Positions 34,060-45,219 of a stretch of DNA of 64,000 nt are shown piece after piece. Where the stretch lies: contig JAALGZ010000003.1 of the NCBI GenBank assembly GCA_015227615.1, positions 2,108,001-2,172,000 of the forward strand, given 5' to 3'. The notes under the pieces are model-generated. The model saw only the letters and a list, made by a program, of their open reading frames with translations, had not been told where the DNA came from and did no database searches. Made by a program: the position numbers and the translations under genes. Origin of the DNA: Labyrinthula sp. Ha. Lineage: Eukaryota; Sar; Bigyra; Labyrinthulida; Labyrinthulaceae. Position 1 is the first letter of the stretch, and every line of letters starts with the position of its first letter.

Positions 34060-35181
34060 TTATAAAAGCTGTTCGAACTCACTCTTCACTTGGTTAAAGT
34101 CTCCATTTAAATCTATTTTACTCAAGAGTTCTTCAAACAAAGACGGTTCATTTCTTCTTCCACTTCGTTGAACTAATGAAGCAATCTCATACAAGTTCTT
34201 TTCGTATTTCAATGCATACGTATATAAAAAGATATTAGAGCAGATGAAAAGATTTATATTTTCTCTTTCAAGCTCGTATTTTTCACACATTTGAATATTT
34301 TCGTCTAACTTAATTTTCAATCCTTCTATTTTTTTAAGAACTTGCGGCTCAAATGGTTCATTGATTTGTGGAAAATTAAGCCAATCAAAGGTAATTTCAC
34401 CTCTTTGAACCTCTTCAAGAGATGGAAAGGAAAGTGCATGGTCAATAGGAATAACTTCCTTAACTCTTCCACCACCCTTTACAAGTAGATTTCCGCCATG
34501 TCGGTCTAAGTTCAACATCATCACATCAAGAACTCCTATCTTTTGCAAGTCGCTCTTACTAAACACACCTGAGCCATAATCTGCTCCGCTTTCTGAACCA
34601 CTCACGAATTCTTGAACCGAACCGCTGAAACGTTTCTTACCGTTAGAAAAGTTTTCTAGAAAAAACGTTCTTGGAACTTTGTTGAATAAACTCTTGTCAA
34701 TTTCATATGCTAAGACTTCATTTAAAACTTCTCTTCTTGAAGAGTATCGAACTTGTTCCTCATAGTTTTGAGTTGAATAAGGTTTGTAGATAGCAACAGG
34801 TTCATTGCCGTGATTAAGTAGCGTATACACTTTCGTTGTGTTCAAATCATCAACAGGTACTGGTGACTTAGCTGCATCGATACAAAAAGGAAGTTGAGGC
34901 CTTGATCGTGCAGTTTCTGGTATGGAAAGAGTGTATTTCGTTCGCTTCTTGTCCTTTGGATTGACTTTGAGTTCGAGTTTGAGCTGGTTTTTTACTTCGT
35001 CGAGATATAAATCCAGCACAATCATAATCAAGATAAGACAGCCAAGGAGAAGAAACGCTTGATAGATAACTTTGCTGTCAAATTGGTGCTTCTGGGGTAG
35101 ATTCTTAGTATCTAGGAAATGAACCAAATCTTTTCTCGAACTCTTTAACACAACCAAAGTGAAGACAAGAGACGTCTTCAT
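34060..35181 (-). CDS. Membrane-anchored PI3/4-kinase-fold protein (PI4K-gamma-like)
   Basis: The protein has 373 residues, with a TM helix (about 39-59) and then a kinase-like domain of the PI3_PI4 family. Visible landmarks are the ATP-lysine strand VAIYKPYS (K133), the REVLNEVLAYEID helix, VPRTFF, a QEFVSG hinge, the catalytic loop LDRHGGN (D226, N231) and the metal-binding IDH (246-248). These match plant-type PI4K-gamma kinases, some of which phosphorylate protein rather than lipid. The ubiquitin-like repeats of the plant enzymes are absent and a membrane anchor stands in their place. Key residues are present, so an active enzyme is likely; its substrate is not known. Confidence 0.85.
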   Translation of the reverse strand: MKTSLVFTLVVLKSSRKDLVHFLDTKNLPQKHQFDSKVIYQAFLLLGCLILIMIVLDLYLDEVKNQLKLELKVNPKDKKRTKYTLSIPETARSRPQLPFCIDAAKSPVPVDDLNTTKVYTLLNHGNEPVAIYKPYSTQNYEEQVRYSSRREVLNEVLAYEIDKSLFNKVPRTFFLENFSNGKKRFSGSVQEFVSGSESGADYGSGVFSKSDLQKIGVLDVMMLNLDRHGGNLLVKGGGRVKEVIPIDHALSFPSLEEVQRGEITFDWLNFPQINEPFEPQVLKKIEGLKIKLDENIQMCEKYELERENINLFICSNIFLYTYALKYEKNLYEIASLVQRSGRRNEPSLFEELLSKIDLNGDFNQVKSEFEQLL

Positions 35182-37671
35182 AAGACGAGATGGATATTCC
35201 TTCTCTTCTTCACGGATCTAAGACTTTAAAAGCTTTTCTTCCTTGTTTACTCCTGAATAGCGTGAGTTATTCACTTTCTACTTTTTGTGAACCCTTTTTT
35301 TCTCTTGCTTTTTATAACTTTATGAGATACGATTTCAGTTCTGAAATTCCTTACGTCGGCATGCATGTCGATGTACTACAAATCATTAAACATTATTGGA
35401 ATTTAAATGCCACATACTAAAATAAACTATAAAATATCTAAATGGAATATACCAATAAAGCAATACATTAAATTTTATACATCTCCGAGCTACTAGGTAA
35501 TTTGTGTATAAATACAGTTCAAAAGTTTCCGGGAATAGGATTTTATAATGGGAGAAGAATATCAAAGAAAATTTAGAAAGGACAATTGGCAAGAACAGGG
35601 AGATGTGTCCTTAAAAGGAAAAGCAGAGAATTGCCCAAAATTACTACCGGTAGATTAATGGTAAAGAAAAGCGACAAGTTGGAATGAAAGATATTTCTAT
35701 TAAGGGGATTGGTATAGATCAGTCTTGTATTATCAATATAATGTAAAAACAGAATCAATTGCTTTGAAAAATATAAGTTATCACAAGATATATTGATAGC
35801 TATGTATTAAGAGCATTTTATTGTGTTGGAAAGTTACCTGATAGCATTGTGTTAAGCCACTTCATCCAATTAACAAGAAGTGATGAAACCCCGATGTTCC
35901 TTAAACACTAAATTTAAAGAGCTACAAAGCCAAATGATGGGTTATTTTTTAACTATAGACTAAAAGGAGCTAATTTTCTTAATCTTATATTTTAACATTA
36001 AACTGTTAGAACTATCTTATGATATTCCTTATTATCTTGTAAGTTTTAAGTTCGCATACTGTTCTACGTGGGTTATAGCGGTGTATGAAAGTTATTTTGC
36101 TAGAGACATCTCCCTAAAAACCATCATATATACTTTGTATAGTAACTTGGTTGTGCATTTAACATCAAGAATTTAGAAGTTTGCAGTAGGGACTTGTTTT
36201 TATGAGGATATTTTACGTTAATATCTAAATAAATTAAGGATTGACTATCTCACCATATTGCTTTTCTTCGCCTTTAACCTTGTATTTTCTTCAACTTCTT
36301 TCCATATTAGCAAACATAGCAAAATTCTCATAGAACATAAACAGTTCCCACCGCCAGAATTCTTCGTGTCACTTAAAGTGGGGAAGAACACAAGAAATTT
36401 TCCTTACCGGTAAAATCATTTTGATTTCGATTCTAGCCTCTGAGCAGCCAGTTAAATTAGTTAGGGAAGAGTGAGCTTTACTCTCTAACCACATAACTAA
36501 GTAGATTACTTTCCGATTTTGAATTTGACACAAAGGAAAGAGTGCAATGATCCCATGACACTTACGCTTTAAGGAGTACTCTAAGTACTACGAAATCAGT
36601 GTAATGGTTTTTCTGAAATGTGATTATCAGCAATTATGCAGCAAAAATAATTTAACCTCATGTCCAAAATAATTTTAGTATAATTTTTAATGGTATGACA
36701 CTACTACCAAACCAAATCCAAACCATTAGTAACACCTGTGCAATCAAAAGGATTATTGACGCTTAAGGGATATTTTAAAATTTCCAGCTACGTTTCATAT
36801 CCAAGACAAATGTTTGCTAAAATATCACACTGTTCAGGGAAGATTTGTTTTTAGAATCGTTACCTGATTCTACCTATTTAATTCTTAGCAGTTCTATGTT
36901 AAGTAACTGTGCTTATATAAACCTTCTGGTGTTCTGTAATTGTCAAGTAGCGCGACAAAAGTCTACATCTTTTAAAAAACGAGTTATTAAGTATGATATT
37001 AATATTTGACGCAAAATTTTTACTACTAATCTAATTATAAAATTTATATTCTGATAAACTATATTTGTAGGAGAATCTAAGTGCTTAGATTCTACCATCA
37101 AGAGTTGAATTCCCAGGGTGGAATGGCTTCTGACAAAAATAAATTTTGGTAAGTATGTTAACAAAAATTCTGTGATAAATATCTTATTTTTACTTTAAAT
37201 TTATACATAGATAATATATTTTGGTCTTATATTTTAATTTTTGCTTTCTTGAGCTGTTAGTATCTCTCCCTTGGCTATGTACGTATTAAAACCGAAATTC
37301 TGACACCTGTTTTCACGAATAGATTTCCAATACTTTTGCCAACATTTTCTGAAACCTTATATCATTGAATAAAAACGTAAAAATAATTAAAATAACTCAG
37401 AATTAGATTTTTTTTGCTATTATTTGCCATCTAAAGATGATTATTTTCTTAATGTCGGAGGTGTAACCTCTAGTTGATGACTCAAGACATGGTTAATGGC
37501 ATAGCGAAGTGTAGATCTCAAATTCAGCCATCTAAGTAGGTAATTTATAATTGACAATAATAAATTGTATATCTTATAATTAAGTACAGAAACATTATTA
37601 TACTTTGTAGCTTAATTTTTCTGGGGTATTATACTATTCTTGTCGAGTAGACTTAAAATTTGAGCTTAGCA
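35182..37671. other. Intergenic desert
   Basis: About 2.5 kb of AT-rich sequence. The 76-codon frame starting eight bases from the kinase-like gene (35190-35420) has no motif and is probably chance. I see nothing else. Confidence 0.5.
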
Positions 37672-39530
37672 ATGGTACATTACTGTAATAATAGTAATAC
37701 TTGGAGTTTTGGGAAGAAAGTAGAAATGAGCGACAATAACGAAATCAGTTCAATTGCTTCAAAAGTAACAAGAAAGTACAAATTTCTGATTCCTCTTGTA
37801 ATTTTTCTAAATCATATCGCATTTATATACGGTCAAGTTCAAATAATGTGGTATCTTGCTTTCTATCTCCACATCGACGCCAAAATAAAAGCAACAGGAT
37901 GGGAAAGCTCAATTTTATTCGAGGCGCTTGGGCTTCATAACCCATATTATTTAAACTCAACAACATACCAAAAACTCAATGAATTTACATATGGAAATGC
38001 TATTTCTCAACTATGGATTGCAGATGGACTAAAGAATATTTTCTTGCCGAGATTTGGAGCAATTATTCTCGTGCTTTTTTCTGGAATTTGGCCTCATTTG
38101 AAATTAATCCTATTGAATTATTCTTTTCTTACCAGCTTAAAGAGAAAAATAAGAAACAAAATATTGTATTACTTAAGTACATTGGGAAAATACTCTATTG
38201 CAGATGTTTTTGTAGTCTGCATTCTAATCGCTGTTTGTAATTTACAACTTGCTGTTAAACCAGAAAATATTCTCAAAAACTTTGATAAAAGAATTCCAGG
38301 AATTGTAAAAGCGGTAGAAAAAGCTATTAATGAAAAAGAAGCGGGTATTTTCTTTTGTCGTTTTTATTTTTTTTAGCTGATGACGTATGCAATGAAATTT
38401 TACAACTGGACTGTAAGATTTTAGATGAGGACTTTTTCATTGGAGATACAAAAAGTCCAGTTAGCTGTTCAGTATGCATTGAAACAGTTGAACATTATTA
38501 TGAACATCCAAAACAACTTTCAGGATTCTTAGAAAATTTAATCACTGGTATTAAAGTAACTGGAAAAGGTGAAACAAATTTACGTATAGCTGGTGTTGCA
38601 GGTATTCATGTGTTTTGTTTTGCTGTTGTTTTATCTCTTTTACTTAGTCTTTTTATTGACATCTTAAATGAAAAAGTGAGTAAAAGTAATGAAGAAATAC
38701 ATGATCTCAATGAACCTCTTTTGGGAGAAGAAAATTTAAATCAAGGGGAAAAAATAGAAGAAAATACTGAAGTTTCAGAAAATTTCTTCAAGGATTCAAC
38801 TACGACCAGTTTATTTTTTTCAAGGTTGGAAAAAGGGAAAATCTCTCTTTCAAAATATGTTTTTCTTGTTTTTTTAAGTTGTTTTTTGTTTGGATTGGGA
38901 ATGTTTTCTGTTTGGATTCCAACTATGGAAAGAAATGTACCTGGATCTATTCCTTCAGTTATAAATGAAACTTTATTTTATGATTTCAAAGAAAAAGTAT
39001 CCTTAGCAACATTGACAGAATTGATTGGAGGTTTTTTTTTGTTTTTTTTTAGTTTTTAGTAAAAGGCGGTTGGGATTATTTTTTGCGTCTCTTTTTTCTT
39101 GTATTTTGTGTTGTTGGACCTCTTTTCAGATTAATTTCAATTATAGTTCTAGTAAATTTTCTTGTTGCTTGATTTTTTTAGCTATGTGTTCCAATGACAG
39201 AAAAATGGCATAAACATGTTTGCGCTCTTGTTCATCATTTAGGTGCTTTCTGTGCTCTTGTATTTTTTTATTAAATGTTATTTTTAGGATGTTTTTTTCC
39301 TGGCAATGATTTTGGTTCAAGTTGAAATTGGTCAACTTTCAAACACAATAATTGATCAAGATTCTAAATTTTGTAAAACACTTTTATATGCAGGTTATTC
39401 TGAATCATGCTTGACGATCAACTTTAATATTACCTTGGCATTTTTTACTGTTCTATTTCAATACGGTGCAATGTTGCTGCTAAGTAATTACATACATGGA
39501 TTACTGAAAAACAGAGTACTGCATATATAA
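37672..39530 (+). CDS. PqiA-like two-domain membrane protein, five exons
   Basis: Five exons joined across four tiny introns (38345-38376, 39031-39059, 39152-39181, 39260-39287; 32, 29, 30 and 28 nt) give 579 residues. An internal ATG at 37726 would give 561. Each half carries landmarks of paraquat-inducible protein A: LPRFGAIILVLFSGIWPHLK and LGKYSIADVFVV in the first, GPLFRLI, LCVPMTEKWHKHV and LGAFCALDVFFLAM in the second. The joins at introns 3 and 4 create the last motifs exactly, and intron 3 (a multiple of three) contains an in-frame stop. Bacterial PqiA helps carry lipid between membranes with MCE proteins; the role of eukaryotic homologs is poorly known. A long extracellular loop lies between the halves. 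Confidence 0.85.
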
Positions 39531-39733
39531 TTGAAACTAGTTTGTGGGTTATAGTAAATTATTTATAAAGAAACTTATCGATTGCCTTCTAATAAATGTT
39601 TTTTTGTCAGATATTTTTCGTACAAATATTCCTGTAATATCTGGACTGACTAAATAGGACATGCTCTCTTTGGCCATAGTTAGTTTTATTGGTTGAGTCC
39701 ACCAATCAAATTACTCTAAATATAAAACAGAAA

Positions 39734-40441
39734 ATGAACGAAAACTTGCGTTTGGTACACTACTTAAGCGATACCCTTTTGTCTTATGGTTTTATGCCCT
39801 CGGTTCATCTTTCTCATGCCTCACAATCAACGAACTTTGTTTTAAAGTATAGTTTTGATATATACAGTCTACAAGTTAAGGTAACAAAGCACAAAGCAAG
39901 AAACAAATACAACTTTCTCCTTCACAATACGTCTTCCACGAACTTTCGAGAAAAAAACTTGGTTGAATTTTTCACTGTGGATAAAGAAATATCGGAAGGT
40001 AATTTTACTTCACTTATAAAAAAGAAAATTCAACTTTTGTATAAATTTACTCCAACTCTAGATCTACTTCCTCAACCTTTGCTAGTGGAGATTTGCACAT
40101 TTTTAAAGTTAAAAGACTTTGTTTCTGTTCTTGCAGTTAATTATAACTTTTTGAAGCTGCAGAATAATAATTATATTTGGAGAATGCATTGTTTAGAGCA
40201 GTCAAAGAAATTTAGTGTATTTCTATTTTCAGATGAGAAGAAGAAAAAACTTGAACAAGAAATTGAAGCAAAAGAAAATGAGAAATTAGATAAATACAGA
40301 ACTATTTATCAAAAGCATATGCGAATAATTAAAGATGGAGAGAATAAATTGAAGTTACATTCTCATAGGCGTGGAGTACGACTTACTTCTGGAGTTGCAG
40401 TAAGAAGAAGAATAGGATTTCGGAGGTCAGGTCTTGTTTGA
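39734..40441 (+). CDS. F-box protein, FBXO7-like layout
   Basis: The protein has 235 residues from the first ATG; the frame extends upstream only with TTG. A beta-rich N-terminal part is followed by an F-box at about 110-150 (LLPQPLLVEICTFLKLKDFV, then a spaced W in NNYIWRMHC). A charged helix and an Arg-rich C-terminus with a basic RRGVR/RRRIGFRR end follow. The order of domain, F-box and R-rich tail recalls FBXO7, which uses its F-box to recruit targets to an SCF ubiquitin ligase; the N-terminal domain is too divergent to be sure. TATAAAA ends seven bases before the ATG, too close for a normal promoter. It follows the PqiA-like gene by about 200 bases on the same strand. Confidence 0.75.
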   Translation: MNENLRLVHYLSDTLLSYGFMPSVHLSHASQSTNFVLKYSFDIYSLQVKVTKHKARNKYNFLLHNTSSTNFREKNLVEFFTVDKEISEGNFTSLIKKKIQLLYKFTPTLDLLPQPLLVEICTFLKLKDFVSVLAVNYNFLKLQNNNYIWRMHCLEQSKKFSVFLFSDEKKKKLEQEIEAKENEKLDKYRTIYQKHMRIIKDGENKLKLHSHRRGVRLTSGVAVRRRIGFRRSGLV

Positions 40442-43400
40442 AGAAGACAGTTAATCTGATAGAAATATGTTTCATAATATTTGATGCTATTATCTTTATA
40501 TTGAGCGTTTTATAGTTATTTTTGTTTTCTTTTGTTTATAGTTGATCTAATAGGAAAGTTTCTTTTGCGTAAAGAGTTAATCTCACTAGTTAGGTTGGTC
40601 AGACAGATCATTAGATTTCTTAGCTTCGTATGCACTTTAAGGCATTGTCCACTAGTTAACTTGATTTTAGGAATTTTTTTTATATTAATCTAAAAGAAGT
40701 AAAGAACACTCTTGTCCCTCATTTGATTGAAGTCTTGTACCCGGTTTATCAGATGACCCTAACAGATTCCTTAACTAAGCAAATAGGCAATCATATATTA
40801 TATATATAGATATCATGAACTCCTTTTACCATTCTAAATGCATGACCTAAACTATCAAAAAGTAAGAGGTAATGGAAAGCCCTTGTATAATCTGGTTAAG
40901 ATGGTATTTCCCGGTATGTATATTATATTCAAAATAATTATTATCGAATTGAGAGGCATTATTAATCTGTTCTCCTTATTACTTGTACTCATTTAAAGTA
41001 GTTATCCTAGTACATTAGAGTTCTAATAAAAAAAATGTTTCATAAAGGAACCCTCAATGAATACCTTTAGTGTATAAAAAACACCATATCGTATAATAAC
41101 TGCTACAGCGGTAATATTGATTCTCTGGACTTTTTTTAGTATTTTGTTTTCTTCTTCTCTGCATGTAAAACCTAAGCATGGTGCAGATGCATTGAGTGAC
41201 TCCAGCAGCCAATGGAAAATATTCGATCACGATTTTGAATGAATATGTTGAACTCTCGATCGTTGCTCTCACTTCAATTTTTACGTTATTGTAAGTCTAT
41301 ATATAGCAATTGCTTTTAGTCACCAAGCTCAAGTTTTGCATGTTATGCCTCTATCTAGGAAGAATAATTTAGGGAGAAATAATGTTAAACTTTCTAGTTA
41401 ATCAAACGACTTTGTGTCCTAAGATTTAGGTTTATACATATTTTACTAGCTTTTGTTGAAAATAGCTAAAACCTGTATTTTAATTCAACATAAGAAGATA
41501 TGTATTCAGATAATGTAATGAGGCTGAAACATGGAAGCTTAGTAATAGGAGGCTGTATAACTCAGACGACCTATATATGTTAAGTCAACATATTACAAAT
41601 GTTACCACCATACTTATGAAAAATAGTTTAATAGTGCAGCCTTGCGTACAATATGAAGTTAATTATGAACAATGCCAACTATCTAAGAATGCTTTTTATT
41701 CCTAAAATATTTCCTGGTCCTTTAATAGTCTGATTCAAATTTGACTACCCCTACATGGCTCTGCATGTATCAAATCAGGCTTCAATGATACAAAGAAGTA
41801 TACTCATCAATACATTTTGCACCGCATTAATGTTTTAATGTCTACAAATTCTTTAAACCCCCCTTCATATGTTAGTTTGCGTAGAGCTCTGTTTGAGAAT
41901 AGTTAGTTACGCTTATTTTTATAGTACGGTAATCATACTTAAGTAAAACATCTTAGGAAACCATCCTCTTACTATAATAAGAATGGAAATCAATGCACAC
42001 ACAATACATTTAATTTCAACTTTTAAGCAACTAAAGAATCAAGAATCAAGCTGTATGGAGAGGTAACTACATCTGGTGATAAGCTAAGCATTCCATACCT
42101 TGCAAAAGGCTTTGAGCCGCTACTTTTGTAAATGTGTAAGCCTTAGGAGTTTTTTTCGAAGCAAGCATTAGATAGTGCTTTCACACTGTAGTTGATGCTG
42201 ACAAATTGGATTATCCGCTCCTTACAAGATTTTTCTAATAAACATGGAACATTGTGAGTTAAGGTTTTTTTATCATAGAAAGATGCATTCCGAGAAGTAT
42301 GGTCAGAAATTATTTTACAGGCCTTTATGTTTTGTTAGCTCATTCGCATCATATAAGCTGGGGACTTTGGTGGTCATATCTAAACCTTGTGATAGGCTGC
42401 ATTCATCATTTTCAAGACTTTCTTTGCATTTGTCGCGTCTTTGACATACCCATACATCCGATAAATTTGTGAATATAAGGTTCAGATCCCATTTATTTTG
42501 ATTTTCCAGTAGAGTATTAGTAACAAACTAGAAATGTTTACTATTTTTCTGTTGTTTAAAGGGGGTATTTCAATTTTAAAGCACCTTTTGTATTATCCTT
42601 ATTGACTTCAAAGATAGGTTTATAAATACAACATTCTTGACAGATATTTTCCCGGAATATATAAGATATTGCTCTTTGTCTAACTAGAGACCATTTAGTA
42701 TGTGAGTGGAATTTCATAAGAAACCAATTGCTAAACATGGTTAGAGAGACGTTTCTAGCTCGGTCATTATATCATATTCCAGGTGAACTATTTATTTTGC
42801 AGATCAGCTGGCACTTGGAACTCAAGAACTACCAAGTGCGGAGTTTGCTCTGTTATTTGAGCTAGAATATTTCCATTCAAGTTACCATTTATGATAGAAC
42901 ATATGTAACTACCCAGACCAATGTAATCTTAGAGTTCTGAAGAGAATAGGAGGAATTATTAAGAGAATAGCCAGGTCAGAAGCAAATATGACACATATTG
43001 TGGGAACAAATGATATTCAAGCTAAATTCTTCCAGTGCTAACCCAAGAATTATACCCCTATTGCAAGGTAAAGTTAATTAAGCTATATTAGTAAATGGGG
43101 TAGTACTTCTGTACACTGTATAAGAAACTTGAACAATTATAGAATGGATTCCAGAGAGTCGTTAATTAATGTTTTTGGCTGTGCAGCGAGTTGATGCTTA
43201 GTTCTTCAAGACTTTTTCTTTTTTAAAAATATTTTCCCGTTTCGCCTTATCTTGAATATCTTTTCAAATTCCGTAATATATTTCTCAGGTATTACGTAAA
43301 GCTAAAGTAAATTGATTTGCACTTTAAGGTTAAATGCCATTCCATGAAGACGTTCTATGGATTTCATACTTTAAAATGCTGAAATGAGCATGTCTTGTTC

Positions 43401-45219
43401 ATGGTCATATGTGCTTCTGTACTACCTTTCAAGGAAAATAATATATCAGATGTCATAACTATGCTAATATTGCATTAAATGCCCTAGTACTAATTGGAAA
43501 AGAATTAGTAATTATGAGATAAGGCACGATTTAGGCAAGATATAGCTAACACAAAGGCAAGTCTTACTATGATTACTAAAAATAACATAAATATTGTCCG
43601 GATAGACGAAGGTTATAATAATAAATATATTTTGTAACGCAATTATCACGATTTTGTAATATACAGTATCATTCATTCACCATTGGGTTGCCAGTATTTT
43701 AATTGATTTAGCATACTTGCACAATTTCTACAACTTTTCTTACCCAGGTTTTGTATCAAAGTGTAATCGAGATTTCACTGTATTAACTCCTGGGCACCTC
43801 TTAGTGGCTTCTATTTTCAGTAAAATCGGTGCCATGGAACTTATAATGCTGTGTGAAAGTAATCATGCACCTCATAAGTTCTAAAAATCTGATGAAAGCT
43901 AGGAGCCATTGCTGTTCTCGAACCAGTCCTCAAACTGGTTTAGTGCGGGAAACCCGATTGTGCAGATGCCATCATATTTCTGGTGATTAACAAAACAACA
44001 CTTCCATTCAATGAGCACAATATAGGGCTTCACAAAAAAATAGCAAATGAAGGCTGGATATGTCCTTGTTGTTCAAAGATGTCAAGATATCATTAAACAC
44101 TATACGAGAGCCAGGATATGAATGGCTTTAATTACAGGGTTCTAACTTAGCATAAAAGTATGCAGACTGAACTTTAAAATGGGAATTGTTACTTTTAACT
44201 AACCTATATTATACTTCATTTTAAGGTTTCTTCTGAAGGGTTTGAGAGTCCGCGAGAAGGATTGAAAACGCACTCACAACACAATGAGTTGGCAGCAGAT
44301 GACTATGACGCACAGAGTCAATTGTTTATATGTTTTGTGTTTTCAGAATTCTCATAGGAATAAAACATGATCCGTGTTTTTTTTGGAAATTAATAGGGAT
44401 GCTTAAAAGGATAGCATATCTTCAGTAACGCAGGTGCATGGAAGTGGAATTAGACTCCATGCAAGATACAAAAAGGAGGTGACATTGACCCAAAAATTTA
44501 CCAAACATGAGATTTTTTTTAGCAAATTAAAGATATTCAGAGCTTTAAGAAGTAAATTTAGCGTTTTAGAATATAACATCCCTATCCTTAGCCTTAGAGA
44601 TGATGGCATATAAGGTTTGCTACTATCATATGCCAAGAAGTGTTTGTTGTGTTAGTCCAGAGGCCATAGACACATAACTATCTCAACTCTCACTAAACTG
44701 TAACTGGTCATTGTAATATTAAAATTTATTTTTCTGCCACGTATATGCACATGGTAGCATGCAAAACCTCAATAATGCCAATACAATCCTGCGTATTTTC
44801 TTGTAGAGTTTGCAATAGCTCCAGCATGTCAACTGCATATATATTAAGATCCTTTAACTTATATACTTACTAAGTTGCAGTATAAGGATTTAACTCTTGT
44901 ATCTTACTTATATATTATTCTTATGAAAATCTTTATTTGATACAATTCGGGTCATACACTCCTATTTATATAATAAAAAGGGGAGACAGAAAATACTATT
45001 CCAAGATTTTCGATTATTTTATCAGTGCTGAGAGAGTATTTATTAGATAGGTTAAGCTATAGCAAACAATCAATTCATTAGTTGAGCCTTCAATGTTTGA
45101 ATTATTAAGAAGATTGTTCCTTTTGAATCGAAACTTTCCGCTCGATCTCGTTGAATAATTTCTATTAAGCTCACTATGGCATTACCACAGTAAAAGAAAT
45201 AAAATTAACCAAAAAAGAT
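40442..45219. other. Intergenic desert (4.8 kb)
   Basis: No frame above 77 codons and no motif. A 14-base word at 41401 (ATCAAACGACTTTG) equals part of the SINE-like repeat at 27.6 kb. Two adjacent hairpins lie at 43921-43956. Confidence 0.5.
43921..43956. repeat. Two adjacent small hairpins
   Basis: AACCAGT and ACTGGTT pair around a 6-nt loop (43921-43940). CGGG and CCCG pair around AAA at 43946-43956. This could be a small structured RNA or chance; no known RNA family is recognised. Confidence 0.3.

Noticed and set aside
35190-35420. 76-codon frame diverging from the kinase-like gene
   Set aside because: No motif and no paralog, and it starts eight bases from the neighbour's ATG. Probably chance.
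39164-39181. An 18-nt intron in the PqiA-like gene
   Set aside because: A 30-nt GT-AG intron starting at 39152 with the same acceptor fits the size class, keeps the frame and gives a better family match (LLCVP).
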